This document shows, piece after piece, positions 35,499-49,196 of a DNA stretch of 64,000 nt. Positions within the stretch are counted from its first letter, which is position 1. Each line of letters starts with the position of its first letter. A program made the position numbers and the translations under genes. The notes under the pieces were generated by a model. The model worked only from the letters and a program-made list of their open reading frames with translations, made no database searches and was not told the DNA's origin. Origin of the DNA: Neckera pumila (taxonomy: Eukaryota; Streptophyta; Bryopsida; Hypnales; Neckeraceae); NCBI GenBank assembly GCA_963969595.1, contig OZ018408.1, positions 52,391,022 to 52,455,021 of the forward strand, read 5' to 3'.

Positions 35499-38107
35499 GA
35501 AGCGGATTCATTGTCGAATTCGCTGTTATGTGAAGTGAGATTTGCAAGAGGTACGCGGACCAAGGATCGACAGCAATCTCGACAAACGGCCAGGTTATCC
35601 TGAGAACCAGCTTTGGTTCTTAGACAGGCATAGGCAAGGCCAAGCAATGGTTGCTTGCTTTGCATGAATTTGTTTGAATCTGGATAAAAAGCATCCACGT
35701 CAGCCATACGGATGTTACAACATTGGAATGAATTCGTATTGAGAAAGAATCAAGAGTATGAGCTAGGTATCATGAAACTCAGTAAATTTCACGGTTCCAT
35801 TCCACAAAAGCGTAATTTGGCGATTCCAGAATAAATTTCAGCACAAACCAGTGCTTGAACTAGTAACAAGCTTTTTACCGTTACTTGTTCTTTCTGTGCC
35901 AATGTCACCTTCTGACATGCATCAACTGAACTCATCTGGTATCCCCTTAAGTAGACCTTTCAACCCAGAGGAACAACAATCCAGAGGATGTGTTTCTTCC
36001 TCTCGCTGTGCCTGACAGTGTCACGTCCACACTCTCCCGCAAATGAGTCTAGATCCTCTGACCATCAAACTTTATTGGAGGTTAAGGGAGTTCAAACTTG
36101 TCGTGCTCACACCAGTGAACAAGACAGCACGCCAGCTACTCTCCTCTCCGTGTTATCTGCGAACTAGGCGGCATGAACAGCTTCTGGAAGCCTGGAACCC
36201 AAGATGAAGAGTCCAACAAAGTTGCTCAAGTTTATACTCTGCTAAGGACAGTGTGCTACAAATGACTCCTCCAAATGCATCTCGACATCCCAGCATACGT
36301 CGTCAACTCGTCATATGGGCACAAGACGGAATGAATGGCATTGTATCCAGCTCCTACCATATTAGAAACGCAGTGCTACAAATTGTACTAGGAAACAGGA
36401 CCACGATCACTATTTTGTGATCCTCCAAGTTCTAAGCGTATAACATTAGTAAGATCCAAATGAGTGATCCAAGCATATTATAAACAATCAAATCATTTTC
36501 TTTTATTCAAAATAGAGCACTGTCCCTCATCTACTGCTTGAAGAAAACTGCTTATTTGTAAGAATTACATTGTAGTTGATGACCAAAAAGTGTGCAATGG
36601 ATGACTTTCTAGATCAGTGTAGAAATGAAGAATGCACCTATTGCTCCAAAAGTCAAATCATTTTTGACAAAGTATCCTGATGATAGGGCTTGTCCTTTTA
36701 GGATTAATCACAATGCAAGCAAGTTTTGTTATTGTGGTACTATTTTGTTGGTATAGAAGAGGCAAATTGAGATTGATAATGTTAGGTTATGACAATGGAC
36801 CCTAACTATGTGCAAGATAGCATTAGGTAGCAATAGGTAGCAATAGATTTGCACAAATAAGTAGAAAGTTGTAACAATAGAATTGAAGTTTGTTGTTTTT
36901 TGTGTGCAAATTTTGAGGTTTGAAGGTAAACAAGTGGTTTAAACTTGCATGCATTGAGATTATGATAGTTAATGGCAAAGCAATGTAGATCATGAAGAAC
37001 AATAGCATATTTCTACTTCCCTTAGGAGCTCAAATGCAACTTGGTAAGTCCTTACTTTAGTTAAAATTTATAAACTAGGCATAGGAAAAAAGCTTCTTGT
37101 TCTATGTCGGTGTTTGTCAAAGAAATTGTATTCATATGAGTGAATTAGGTTCAAACCATAATTATAAGTGTAGTTGTTTTGTAAGAGGGCTTCAACTAGG
37201 TTTGATTTCGTTTCTTTTTTTTTGTATAGTCAACATATACACTTAGTTTACAATTCAAACAAACATCTTGCAAGAAATTTTATTTCATATAGTGGCATTG
37301 GCTTGCTTTTTAGAGGGAGAATTGAGTTGGATGTTCCAGAAAACATCTAGATATCACAGGCAGAATAAGTTCATGTCCTATGCGACAATAATGTTTTGGG
37401 GGACATCAAAAAAAACATAGGTGCATTTTATACAACATTCAAGCAACTACGGACTTGCCGGCGTTCACTGAATCTAGGCAAATAAGGGAACGGGCCTGAA
37501 ACGGCCCTCCAAGACCCCCAAATATCATCTCATGCATTTATTTTATTTTATTTTTAATAATTATTTTGCCAAGACTTTGCCTTATGGATATGGTATGCAC
37601 TAATTGAATGTCTTAGAGAATGTCTTGAAGTTGCTAAAAATAGTATCAAAATTCCCCAACGGCCATGTTAGATGTCACATCATCATTGGGTCAAATGGAA
37701 AAAATCCCATGTGGCACTATCTCCCTGCATGGCGCTTACATGGAGGTGATGTGGATGCCACATGGCACATTTTTGGCACCTTCATTGACTCTGTTTGTAT
37801 AGATGTCGCATTAAAAACTGGGTGTGTTTTCTCAGATTTTTGCATGTTTTTGTCATGTCAATCTTGACGGATTTTGTTGAACATCTATAATGGCATGCTT
37901 GACCCTAGAAAAAGCATATCTTCATATTAATACTTAATAGGGAGGTTTGCCCTAGTGGGTTCAACAAATGAAAAATTGTACACCACAAGGATAGAATTTA
38001 TATAGTCCATTTAACTCTAATATTTGAAGCCATATATGTTAATTACACTCATATTGAATGAGATGTTCATGGATTCATTTCAGTAGGGATTCTAAAGTGT
38101 TCAATGT
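35499..38107. other. Intergenic downstream of the PRD3-like gene, no gene seen
   Basis: 35499-36480 has a near-neutral composition and may include 3' untranslated or decayed sequence. After 36480 it becomes AT-rich. No coding region or RNA gene is recognisable. Confidence 0.35.
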
Positions 38108-39723
38108 TGTTAGTCCCTAAAGGCTAGAGGGTGTTGTGAAAGAGGAAAAATCCAAAACGGTCAATTTTTGATGCATTGTCCAAAGTATTATATATAAATA
38201 TTTGGATTCCACAGACTTCAAGCCCTCCTACAGTAAAAATGTTGGCCTACAAAAAGTTGAGGACTTTAACTATTCATAAAGATATGATGTTAGGTTCACT
38301 CACAAAAACTTTTAGAAGTAAACATGGAGTCGAGCTTACTCTAGATCAACCTTCGATGCAAAAAAGTTAAGTACATTGGCAATACACTAATCATTTTTTG
38401 ATGATTTCTAGTGTAATGAAAAAATTCCTTTATTTTAAATTTATATGCTAAAAAATTAATGACAAAAATCTGGAATATGTGGAAAAAATTTCAAGAACTT
38501 TCACTTCACAGATTGCAAGATAATAGGGCTTGGAATTAGAAAACCAATTTTTTTGTTGAAGCCACCCCAACATAGCTAATAAAGTTTGACTCCTCTTATA
38601 ATGTAATTCTTTTTGACAATTGTATGCCACATTTTATTAAATATATAAATGCCAAATTTCAATAGTTGATGAGAATTTTTGCAAAAGATGCCCAAAAGAT
38701 GCTTGTGAATAGGTTTTTAATTAATTGTTCAAACAGATTAAAACACCTATTGGAAAATAAGTTTGAACTCTAGGAGGTAGAATATTTCTAATTGGAATTC
38801 TATATGACCTATTAATGCTCAATTGTAAGATATTAAATTTAGTCTATTCATCCTATTGTATCATTTTATTTTAGTTTTAGTAAAACTTATCCATAATTCA
38901 ATCATCCAAAGTCTTCCAATACTAATTAAATACACTCCTTGAATTTATCCCGAATTTCCAATTGATTTCTTTTAGTTTTGCAACTTTGATTCTTCCATCA
39001 TTTTCATTCTCACAATTTTCTTTATATGCTTTTTATATATCAAAACTTACACTTCTTGTTGTTTTACTCATTACAGTTCTTTTTATTCTTTAATTCTTCT
39101 ATTATTAAATCCAATTGATAACATACATAGTTTCCAAATTCCATACACATCTATACACACACATTTCTAATCATACACACAAGTACACAAAAACTCATAG
39201 TTGCAAGTCCTTTGCTTTCTATTAAATTGACACAAAGTTACAAAAACACAATTGCTTTACTTCCAGCAATTGGAAGGAGCCCCTACTTCACCAAGGACAA
39301 CTAAATTCCAACCGGTAACGTCCCAGCCTAAATAGTTAGCCACTTGACAACCATTGGAATCTCAACAGATAACTACCAACTGGTCATTAAAACCCATTTA
39401 CATCACACCAATATACATAATCGATTCCAATTGGCAACTAACAATAGTAATCATCCACAACTACTCTATTGATTGGTAAATAATACTATATAACTACAAA
39501 AAGAACCAATCACCTAAACCAAACTTAAAATGCCGACTACAATGCTCAAATTGCAAGGGTTGCCAAAAAAATTTAGGGCAAAAAGAAATTATATTCTTAT
39601 TACAGGAATAAATGTTCACATCTTGAGCAAAATGTTGTGAACATCTAACCAATTGACTTCATAAAAACTTACCCAAATTTTCAATTGTTTGTTCAATGGA
39701 CAGTTGGCCTTTAAAGATTAAAA
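38108..39723. mobile_element. Possible long TTAA-family copy or copy pair
   Basis: A left-end-like TTAGTCCCTAAAGG starts at about 38108. A right-end-like 'ggcctttaaagattaaa' lies near 39707-39723. Interior phrases such as 'atatgtggaaaaaatttcaag' and 'agattgcaagata' match the family. The span is longer than other copies, so it may hold two copies or unrelated inserts. Confidence 0.35.
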
Positions 39724-42700
39724 ACTGCCACTTGGTCAATGCCACTTGAATTCAATATATTGTTGTTGGTTTCATGGTGTATATTCTATACACATGGGTA
39801 GTAGAGGGAAGGAAAAAATTGTAAAGAAAGGTGGAGGCAAGAAAAAATTGGACACTTAAATTTTATATACAAGATAGCCCTACTTAAAAAATAGCATGAA
39901 TGAATTTATAGAAACCATAGTATATTGAAAATATGTCCCTTGTAGCTTTTTATATAAAATAAGATCATCTCCAATGCAATAAAGAAGGTAAAATAGCCCC
40001 ATATCAAATACCCTCTTAACTCAAGTGTATACTTCAAAACGCAAAGAGCATTAGAGAAAAATTCAGCCCTTGCCCCTCCAAGGGCCGTCCAAAGTTGACA
40101 TGCCATGCTATTCTTTGCAAGGCCTGTCAACTTCGAAATTGCTCTTAGTGAGCAGTCAGAGTCTCTGACTACTCGCCAGAGCAATCAAGTTTCGCATTTT
40201 TTTATTTTTTTTATTAAAAAAAAAAAACTTAATGTTTTTTTAAGATTAAATTTTTATTTTATTTTATTTTTAATAATTTTTTATTTGGAATTTTGGGTTC
40301 CTACGCCACTGCTGCTGTAGTTTTAGCAAGGTGAAAATAGGGTGAAAACAATTTTTTGAACAAAATAAAAGCAAATTTTAGGGTACCTTGGAGAACTATA
40401 GAGTAACCCTCCAGAGGCTTGAAATTTCCTTTAATGTGATCTTTCTAGGGTTGGAATCAATTACAAGTAGCATGCAATGTGGCAAACTTCCTATTAACTC
40501 GTGCAATATATCTATTGGTATGCTCTCCCAAATGCATTTATTGCATTCCATATTTGATCTTTACTTTTTGGTCTATTAATCTTTCAGCCCCTATCTTTAC
40601 AATTCATCCAAGATTTTCCGGGAGGATTGAAGTCAGAAAAATTTGGAGGCTAAGTCAACATCTTTAATCCAATATCTTTGATGCAAGCTTATTTTCACAT
40701 TTGCACTATGTATTGGTATTCCTTCCAATATAAATACAAATCAATTAAATGATTAGCATGGTGGTAGATGTAAGGTAATAATCCTTGCTCACATACAATG
40801 TCTACAAAGTCCATAGCAATGCATTGTCTTGAAGCAATTAAGAACAAGTAACACTTAAAATTGGTTGCAATGAAAGCACCCCAAACCATGATTGACATTA
40901 TGCGAGACTTGAATGTTGGTGCTACACATTGTGAATCAAATTTCTTAGATTTAGTTTGCTGTATTTGACTTTAACATGAGGTTTGACCGATTTCAAATGA
41001 AGACTCATTGGTCTAAACAACCAACTTCTATTGTCATGTCAATCCAATTTTAATGCTCTTGTGCAAAAGCTAACCTCTATTCTTTATATGGGTCAAATCA
41101 CACTCAAATAGACCAAAAAAGAGGTCAGACCCACTAAAATCTGCAATGTAATTTCTTCCTATCTATTGATTTCTAATATTAATATATCAATTATAAGTAC
41201 TAAGTCCTTTTTATTAGAACTTCAGTAATATTAATGCTAATATGTTTTAATTCACCCAAAAAACATAAACTCTTTATTAAACTTCAAATTGCAATTTAAA
41301 TGTCAGCCCGTCAGGTTTTTAAATGGGCAAAAAGGAGTCGAATTTCTAATGAATATAATGTGATTGAATCCAAAAAAATCATGCGCGTATAGGACCATAC
41401 AATAGAATAGAAAAGGGATCTTTTGATAAAATTAAAATATTTATTTATTTCCTATAATATTTAGAAGTAAAAACATGTGAACGCCCTTTTCAATATAAAA
41501 AATAATCCAAAGTATGATTGTGTCAAAACAAAAAATGTATATATTATTCACATTAAGATCACTTTGTAATCTATTTTTAGAATTGAATGTTTTAAGTATG
41601 ATTTTAGAATAAATCAGTAGTTTGTCAATAATCAATTAATTTACTAAAAAATTAAACTATTTTGTAGTTAAGATTTAATGACACAAAATCCTTTTTGATA
41701 GTTGTATTTTTAAGAAGAGTAAAAAATTTGGATAAAAATATCTATATAAAGTAGTTTATTGTTTGAATGATACTAAATTTAGCCCTAAATTTGATAATTT
41801 AGATCCCTTTAAGGATTTTTTCTATAAAAAATTTCTCCAACTTATTAGAAGGATGCATTGCAATAATATTCATCTATAAAGTTTTTAAAAAATTGACAAC
41901 ATCAAAGTAATGTATAGCTTTGAAATTTCAAAAAATGACTCAAGTCTTGTCCTAGTAAAGTAATCCCAATGGTACCTTTGAGTGTGCTTTGACCCATATA
42001 TTTCTATCAAGAAAGGTCTCTAGCTTCTCTTCAATTCAATTGCAAATCCAAGCTCATGCACCAGCTTCTGCATAGCCTTGGTGCTCACTAAAATTGACAA
42101 GTTATCAACAAGTTTGGCAAGAGGTACATGGCAATTTTTGACAATCTTATGTGTAAGAATCCTTTGATTATGTTGCTACAACTTTTGGGGATGTCCTAAT
42201 TTTTTTATGTGCAATTTATACTAAGCCTTGCTCTTGATACTTCTTCAAGACTAATAAAAAGGTCTTTTTTTATTAGTCAACTACATTTGAAAGGTGTCTT
42301 AAAGACAATCCAAACGTGCTCATTCTTCCAATTATACCATGTTCTTTCAACATTAAGAAGTAACTTACTATATATGGTGCTACTCAAAATTACTCAAGAT
42401 CACACTAGCATATGACACATAACAATTCTATAAGCTTGTATATCAACAAAATAGCATAATAAAATATCAAAATTTGTAGGAAAGACATGTGGATATGTCT
42501 AACCATTTCAACTCAAGAATCAATACAACTACTCATCTTCATCACATTGCAACCAAAATTCAATGAATTGTCTACTCACAAAGCTCTCCATTCACAATCA
42601 TTGCTTCTATGTAGCTTCTATTTTTGAAATTGGTGACTCATTGATGCATTCATAACTCTGTTAACTGGTCTCTCCCTTAGAGGAATATAATATCTCCCTG

Positions 42701-43480
42701 GATGCATGTGAGGGAATTTAATAATAATTTGGAGAAAATCTTTGGCACTTTTGAAAGTTGCAGAGAATCATTGGCTGACTGGAAGTTGCCATGCTCAATT
42801 TTTGGAGGAGCAAAGAGGACCCCCCAATGTTGGTTAAGAATGTTATGTTCCAAAATACATCTAGACTTTATAATTCCAAATTATCATATACAAATCAACT
42901 ATCTAATTTGAGTTACAAGGTCAATCATCTCATACATATGTGAATGACGCCTAGGAGGTTACTTTATTTTTTGGAGGATACTATATACTCCAGGCAAGAA
43001 TCTCTGACTTTTGAAATAGTGTCACAACTAGTGAGTGGGCTTCTAGGGGGGGCATTTATTTCAAGCAACACAGAAAGCCATCTTTTTTTGAGTGATGAAA
43101 CTATTTCTATCCACATAAATAGATGATACCTATAATATATGGATGAAATTTTATTTACTCATCCAAAGGAGTGTACATTCATCCAAATTAGAGCAATACC
43201 ATCCCAAAGTTTTGGTAGCATTTTACAATTTCATCCACTCAATAAAGAAGAACATCTTGCCAAATTATTCCCTTAAAAAAAATTGCATCACCTTTTAAAG
43301 AAAATTTGCTCTAAAAAACCCCTTGGGTTTCTACATTTCAGGTCAGAATGAAATACTCATAGGGAAAGCAGACGTGTCAAACCCACAGGATCACCATGGG
43401 GAGAACACCAGTCAAATGATCAAATTAAATTTAGCACAGATCGATAAATTCACACCACAGTATCAATTTGAATTTGAATT
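39724..43480. other. AT-rich intergenic, no gene seen
   Basis: Low-complexity A/T with poly-T and poly-A runs and scattered short ORFs without domains. At 40150-40170 'agtcagag' and 'ctctgact' form a small dyad within a GC-richer patch (about 40040-40190). Confidence 0.4.
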
Positions 43481-43493
43481 TGAATTTGAATTG
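43461..43493 (+). repeat. (TTTGAA)n microsatellite
   Basis: About five copies of the hexamer 'tttgaa' in tandem. Confidence 0.85.
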
Positions 43494-43776
43494 TTTTGAC
43501 ACAAGTAACAGTATCAAATTGTGGACTTTTAGACCGGACATGTAGGGCAAGCTTATAGTTGTATGACAAGCCTCTTGCAGAGGTAAAGCCCAAGGTGAAT
43601 GTAAAAAAAAAGAGACCCCCTATTTTGTCCCGTCTTTGCTCAATTGCTAACACCTCTCCTAGCTAATTTGGAGTCTCTGAATGCAAAATGAACTCAGAAC
43701 TTGTTAAAATTTTCATCTATAGCAAATAAAACGTTCATGTGTTTTTCCCAAGGGATAAACAGGGAAAGCCGCTAGG

Positions 43777-44035
43777 ACCTACTTTAAGATAAAAAGGTAA
43801 AAAGAGGGGGAGGGGGAAGGGAAAAAAGGAAAAAGGAGGGGGAAGAGGAAAAAAGAAAAAATATAGAGAAAAACAAGAAGATGAATTCAGCTTTTAAAAA
43901 TCAATTAAAAACAAAACTTGAACATCAATACCTTAAAGAAGAGAGTTTGACCTCTTGATTCATTATCAATCAAGAATATAGAGGCTTTGCACCCATTATA
44001 TACTTGTGTATGCAAAGTAAAAGTTGAATAAAAGT
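43777..44035 (+). repeat. Dispersed repeat with homopurine tract, copy 1
   Basis: It matches 46895-47160 over about 260 bp. Shared landmarks are 'aggacctact.taagataaaaaggt', a purine-only run of about 62 bases (43799-43861), 'accttaaagaagagagtttgacc' and 'gtatgcaaagtaaaagttgaat'. No coding. A neighbouring phrase at 43545-43585 recurs inverted at 49866-49900. Confidence 0.8.
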
Positions 44036-44149
44036 AGATGTATAATACCCGACAACTCTCAATTGTCCCCTTCTATTCAACTATTCAAAAGAGTTTTGTA
44101 TAATATAGAATATAAATTATATTTTTTGTCTTGCATTATGAACATTGGT
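44036..44149. other. AT-rich spacer
   Basis: No feature seen between the purine-tract repeat and the inverted repeat. Confidence 0.4.
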
Positions 44150-44534
44150 GATGAATTTTTTTAATTCAATTGCATAAGTATGTAGAAAAAATCCATAGAC
44201 ACATTTTTCCTTTAATAAGCATCTCCAAAAAGTTTTAGAATTCCCTCACAACGGTTTCAAAAGTTGGGGTGGCAATGTCCAATTTTGAAAAATGGATATT
44301 TTTGTATTGTGATTAGATTTTGCTATGTAGCCTTCACATTGTTACAAATATTGCACATTTGACCATGAGGATACAATTGCTTTGCCAAAATCAAATCACC
44401 GTGAAGAGATATCCATTTTTCAAAATTTGGACCTTGTCACCTCAACTTTTGAAACCGTTGTGAGGGATTTCTAAAACTTTTTGGAGATGCTTCCTACAAA
44501 TTGCCGCAATTGAATTAAAAAAAATTCATCATTA
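44150..44534. repeat. Long inverted repeat (hairpin-forming, foldback MITE-like)
   Basis: The arms run from about 44150-44300 and 44411-44534. The inner parts, read as complements, agree almost base for base through 'catctccaaaaagttttaga', 'ccctcacaacggtttcaaaa' and 'ttttgaaaaatggatat'. The outer parts share 'gatgaattttttt' and 'ttaattcaattgc'. The loop is about 110 bases. A transcript would fold into a long imperfect hairpin. No clean target duplication is visible. Confidence 0.85.
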
Positions 44535-46890
44535 TTGTTTTTCAATGAATTATCATGTAAAATCAATTAAAATTTTACTATGAAATTATTGATTTTCAAT
44601 TGAATTTTTTTTCTATAAATTAAATATAATTATGGATAAAAAATACTAAAAATTAAAAATTAAAGAAAACATAGGAAATTGCGGAAACACTTAGCCAAGT
44701 GCACAACAAGTTGTTTATAAGTCAATCTTTAAAAATTACATTGATCTTAAATTTAAAAAAAGATAATAAAAAAAATATCTTAGTACTGAAGAAGAAGAAA
44801 AGTTTAAAATTCAATTCATAAATCACTCTAATATTTGTAGATTAATTAAATAATTCTTTAATATGATTTTAAAATACAAAAGTTAAATATTCTAAACAAT
44901 GTTCAATGCATTGGATATATTTCAATTTAATAATAAATGTTTTTACTTTGTTATTATAATTATTGTTATTTTATTAGGATATTTGCAAATTAAACTAAAA
45001 TATTAAATCCTTTAGTATTATTGAAGGGAAAAAAAAACAATAATATAGTGTTGTGTAGGAAATATACAATGATTGCAAAGCAATGTTGTCATTTTACTTG
45101 TACATAACAAAACATGTGTTCAAGTAGGAACAAACATAATTGAAAACCAATGGTTTGCAAAAAGCATCAATATGACAACTAAATTCTCTTGATCATTATA
45201 GTTTTACATGTATGATAAATCTATCTATTAAATGAAATAAATTCTATCATGAGTATATATATATATATAATAATTTTTTGTTTTCTTCTTTTGTTTCAAT
45301 TGAAATTGATCTCAAATAAAAAAATTAGAATTGGCAATCAATAGTATAATAGAGGGCTCTTATTGCGACCATCTTCTTCAAACAATCCCCTACAAGAAGC
45401 TCTGAAATAAACAATAAATGGTTTTGAAATGGACTGTCAGTAATGTAAGAGCATAATAAGATTTTCTAGATATTAGTTTATATACATTGTCAATAGATGG
45501 AATAAGAATTTAGGTGGATCCATTTCAAAGCTAGGGGAGTCAATTTAATTTTTCTAAATGAAAATTGATTGCCCAATTGCCTTCTTACAAATGCTAAAGA
45601 ATCCAATGTTTGTTTAAGTTTAATAATGATTGCATTTTGGAACCTTGTGTACTACTTTTTGCATGCTACAATAATTGATTTTGGTCAATCCATATCATTT
45701 TTCAAATTGCATGTGTGTGGGTTTTGCAAGGCCTATGATTAGAAATAGGTGCATGTGGGAGAATTCTTTGGAAATTCACAAGTAATTCATTAATGCTCCA
45801 AAAAATATGAACCCCCTTGCGTTAGATTTTGCATTAGTTTTTCTTCAAGGGAAAAATATGGAAAAATACTTTTAGGCATCTGAAACCCATCAGAAAGGCC
45901 AACCATTCCTAAAGGAACGCTTTATGAGCACAATATTTTAACATGTGAAAACTTAAGCATAAGAGCAAACAAAAGACAGGATTGCATCAAATTAGCATTG
46001 TTAAGGTAGGATGCTCTAAAAGCAACCGGCTTCTTCACATCAACCCTACAAAATGCTATTGAATAGATATGAGTTGGTCTTTAAATGGACCACTTTAGTC
46101 ATTGATTGATCCCTCCAAAAAAGTATTCATTATTGCAAGAGCCAATCATTGGCCTTGATTTCCTCAAATCACTTTAGAAGTTGTAAGTGAACACATTTTG
46201 GGAGACCTAGGGTCACAAATAGGTACCTACAATAGAAATCTTAGGAAATTCATAACTAATTCAAAAATGCTTCAAAAAATATGAAACCACTTGTGTTACA
46301 TACTTCATCCATTTTTCTTTCTCCAAAAAATGAGTGAAAAATATTTCTACTCATGAAAACCTACAAAACGGGCGGACCAGCCCTTAAATGGTCACTTTTA
46401 GAGCATCCTACCTTACCTTCCTTGGAAATCTTCTAGTAATTTGGTTTAATCCTCCATGAAAAGTTACAAAATTCAATTATTCTGACCAATGTAGAGTAAA
46501 AAATGGGGTTAATCCTTAAGAAAAAATTGGCCATAAAGCTGAGGCGCCCCAATTGAGACGTTCATGGGAAAAAAAAGCAGACACAGAGACACAGCCCCAA
46601 GCAAAGAATTAGAGACCACATCAGTTGAACCAGCACATCCACCTCAGAGTTTTCAAGCTCTCCATTCAAGCATGGACTTTTTAAGCATGCAATTTTTTAA
46701 TCAAGTAACTCCCAGCTTAGAGTCTGTAATACCAGCAATTAGAAACCCCTCCAAAGTTTTCCCAAATTAAATATTCTAAATGATCTCATCGACATGCAGT
46801 CACAGTAGTCACAGTAGTTACTGTTGATTTAAACTTTAAAGTTTTTGTCCTACTTTGTCCTATCTAAGAGTGAGACCCCACGGGGGGCGC
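44535..46890. other. AT-rich intergenic, no gene seen
   Basis: It contains a (AT)n run at about 45256-45270. The segment at 45110-45345 recurs, diverged, at about 47815-48090 ('agttttacatgtatga', 'ttttgtttcaattgaaatt'). No gene supported. Confidence 0.4.
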
Positions 46891-46894
46891 GCCG

Positions 46895-47160
46895 GGACCT
46901 ACTCTAAGATAAAAAGGTAAAAAGAGGGGGAGGGGGAGGGAAAAAAGGAAAAAGGAGGGGGAGAGGAAAAAAAGAAAAAAATAGAAAAAAAAGAGAGAGA
47001 AAAGAAAAGAAATGAACTTTTTAATCAATTAAAAACAAAACTTTAACATCAATACCTTAAAGAAGAGAGTTTGACCTGTGTATTCATTATCAATCAAGAG
47101 TGTAGAGGCTTTGCATCCTTTATTTACTTATGTATGCAAAGTAAAAGTTGAATAAAAATA
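46895..47160 (+). repeat. Dispersed repeat with homopurine tract, copy 2
   Basis: Counterpart of 43777-44035. The purine-only run at 46919-46981 continues after a break into 'agaaaaaaaagagagagaaaagaaaagaaa'-type sequence. It is preceded by 'tatctaagagtgagac', which also appears at about 49829 beside another fragment of the family. Confidence 0.8.
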
Positions 47161-47283
47161 AAAATACAATGGTAACATTTGTTCTAGTTTGTTTTGTATG
47201 TAACATTGAAATATCTCCGGCTGTGCACTCACCGTTCATTTTCTTTATACCATTGGAGAGCTTGACTCAATGAGGGTTGTATT

Positions 47284-49196
47284 AAACCCTTAAATTCCTT
47301 GACTATGTTTTCTCCCAAAACGCTCTAAAACTTTCATTTTGAGTACAAGTACCAAATTTTAAGAAAAAACAACATTTTTGAACACATGTAACTATAAGAT
47401 CTTGTAATACACTATTTTGAAAAGCTATAAAAAAAAAATTCAAAATTTTCCATCGTGCGTATTGGAAGATATTAGCATTTGAATTGGCAAAAATCCTTTC
47501 TTGGCCTTGCAAAAAATAGGGCAACTGCACTTCACAAGGTCACATTGGAACAAAAAAAAGTCAAAAAATTTAGTGCTTCTTTGGATTCATTTTTCAAGAC
47601 AAATTGGCTACATACTTGAAAAACTTTCACTTTTTTTGAATTGTACAAATATAGGAAAAAAATAGTAAGTAAAAAGAAGTAGAAAATGATTTAAAATATA
47701 AATTGTTAAGAATTTAGTTATAGAATTGAAAAATGCCAATCCCAATGGTTGCAATGTTGTAATAAACAATCTACATCATAAAATCATAAAAACATTGTAT
47801 CTACATAATACAACCTATATGTGTTCAAATAGGAACATACATCAATGAAAATTGAAAAGCAATGCTTTGTAAAAAGCATCAGGTTGACAATTAAATTTTC
47901 AAAACTATCATAGTTTTACATGTATGAAATCTATATACTAAATGAAATACACATAAATTCTAACATGAATGCATATAATATCTACTATATTTTCTATTTT
48001 CCTCTTTTGTCTTCATCTTTCTTTTTTGTTTCAATTGAAATTAATCTTGGATAAGAAAATTAGAGTTTCTAAGGCAATTAATTTTCTACTTGACAATAAC
48101 ATTTCCATTGTATTACAAACATTGTATACACAAGTTTGATGTTAATCCTTTAATGCCCAAACACCATTTTTTGACAACATAGCGATTTTGGGCATCTCAC
48201 TGCGAATGGAATTTTTATTGGGTTTCTTTAAAAATTTTGCACAACATGTGCCCAAGGACTAGCTTTAAGGCTCAACAAATTTCATAACTTTTGACTAAAT
48301 GGTTAAAAAGTTATTGTATAGTATGTCATTTTTATTGCTCGGCAGGTAGCTCAATTTTCTATAAAAATCACTTTTTTCACAAATAAAATTTTGAGATTAT
48401 TTTTCTTGAATTATATATACGTGGAAACCTTTGAATCATTCCATTTTGATTAATGAGATGAAAGTTGTGAGGAGTTTTATTTTGCGGGCAATTATAGAAT
48501 CTCTACTCTACACTAAACTTTGAAGTCCTTTATTTAATTCAATTTTCAATATTTTTGAAAAAAAGAGAATCACAGGATGTAGATTGAATATTATAATAGT
48601 CACTCCCTCTGTCTCAAAATAAAACCAGTGATTCCTTTGTATTTTACAAAAGAAACATCAATTTTATTTTAAGATAGAGGGAGTACAACCATTCGGATTG
48701 GCATTTTTTAATTCCATAAATAATATTCTTAACAATTTTGTATTTTGAATCATTTTCTACTTCTTTCTGTATACTATTTTTTTCCCATATGTTGTGCAAA
48801 TCCAAATGATCTGAATTTTCCCAAGCATGTGGCCAACTTGCCTTGAAAAAAAAATCCAAAGAAGCACCACCATTTTGGGCATTTTTCATACAAATATGAC
48901 CTTGTGAAGTATAGCTACTTGTTTTTTTGTTTTGTTTTTTAACAAATGGAGAAACCATTGGCTGCTTGTTTTTTCAAAGGGGAAAAAAAAGGATTTTTGT
49001 CAATTCAAACGCTAATATCTTGCAATCTGCAAGGCAAAAATTTCTAAATTTTTTTTCACATCATCTCAAACCAGCATACTACAAGATCCTATGGTTATAT
49101 GTGTCCAAAAATGTTTTTGTCAAAAACTTGGTAAGTGTACTAGAAATGGCAGTTTTGGAGTGGTTTTGGTGAAAACATAGTCAAATACAATTAGGG
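47284..49196. mobile_element. Two TTAA-family copies in inverted orientation, with inserts
   Basis: The left arm (47284-47790) starts TTAAACCCTTAAATTCC. The right arm (about 48690-49196) ends AGGGGTTAA. As reverse complement the right arm follows the left base block by base block ('tgactatgttttc', 'gacacatNtaac', 'tttgaattg.caaaaatcc', 'aagaagtagaaaatgatt'). Another left end (TTAATCCTTTAATGCCC) lies at 48142. An 81-bp Stowaway-like MITE is inserted in the right arm (48603-48683). This is either one foldback element or two neighbouring copies. Confidence 0.65.
48603..48683. mobile_element. Stowaway-like (Tc1/mariner) MITE, 81 bp
   Basis: It starts CTCCCTCTGTCTCAAAATAA and ends in the near-complement 'ttattttaagatagagggag'. 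The CTCCCTCYGT terminus is the well-known plant Stowaway signature. The right flank is TA; the left flank is CA, one base from TA. It is non-coding and very short for the class. Confidence 0.8.
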
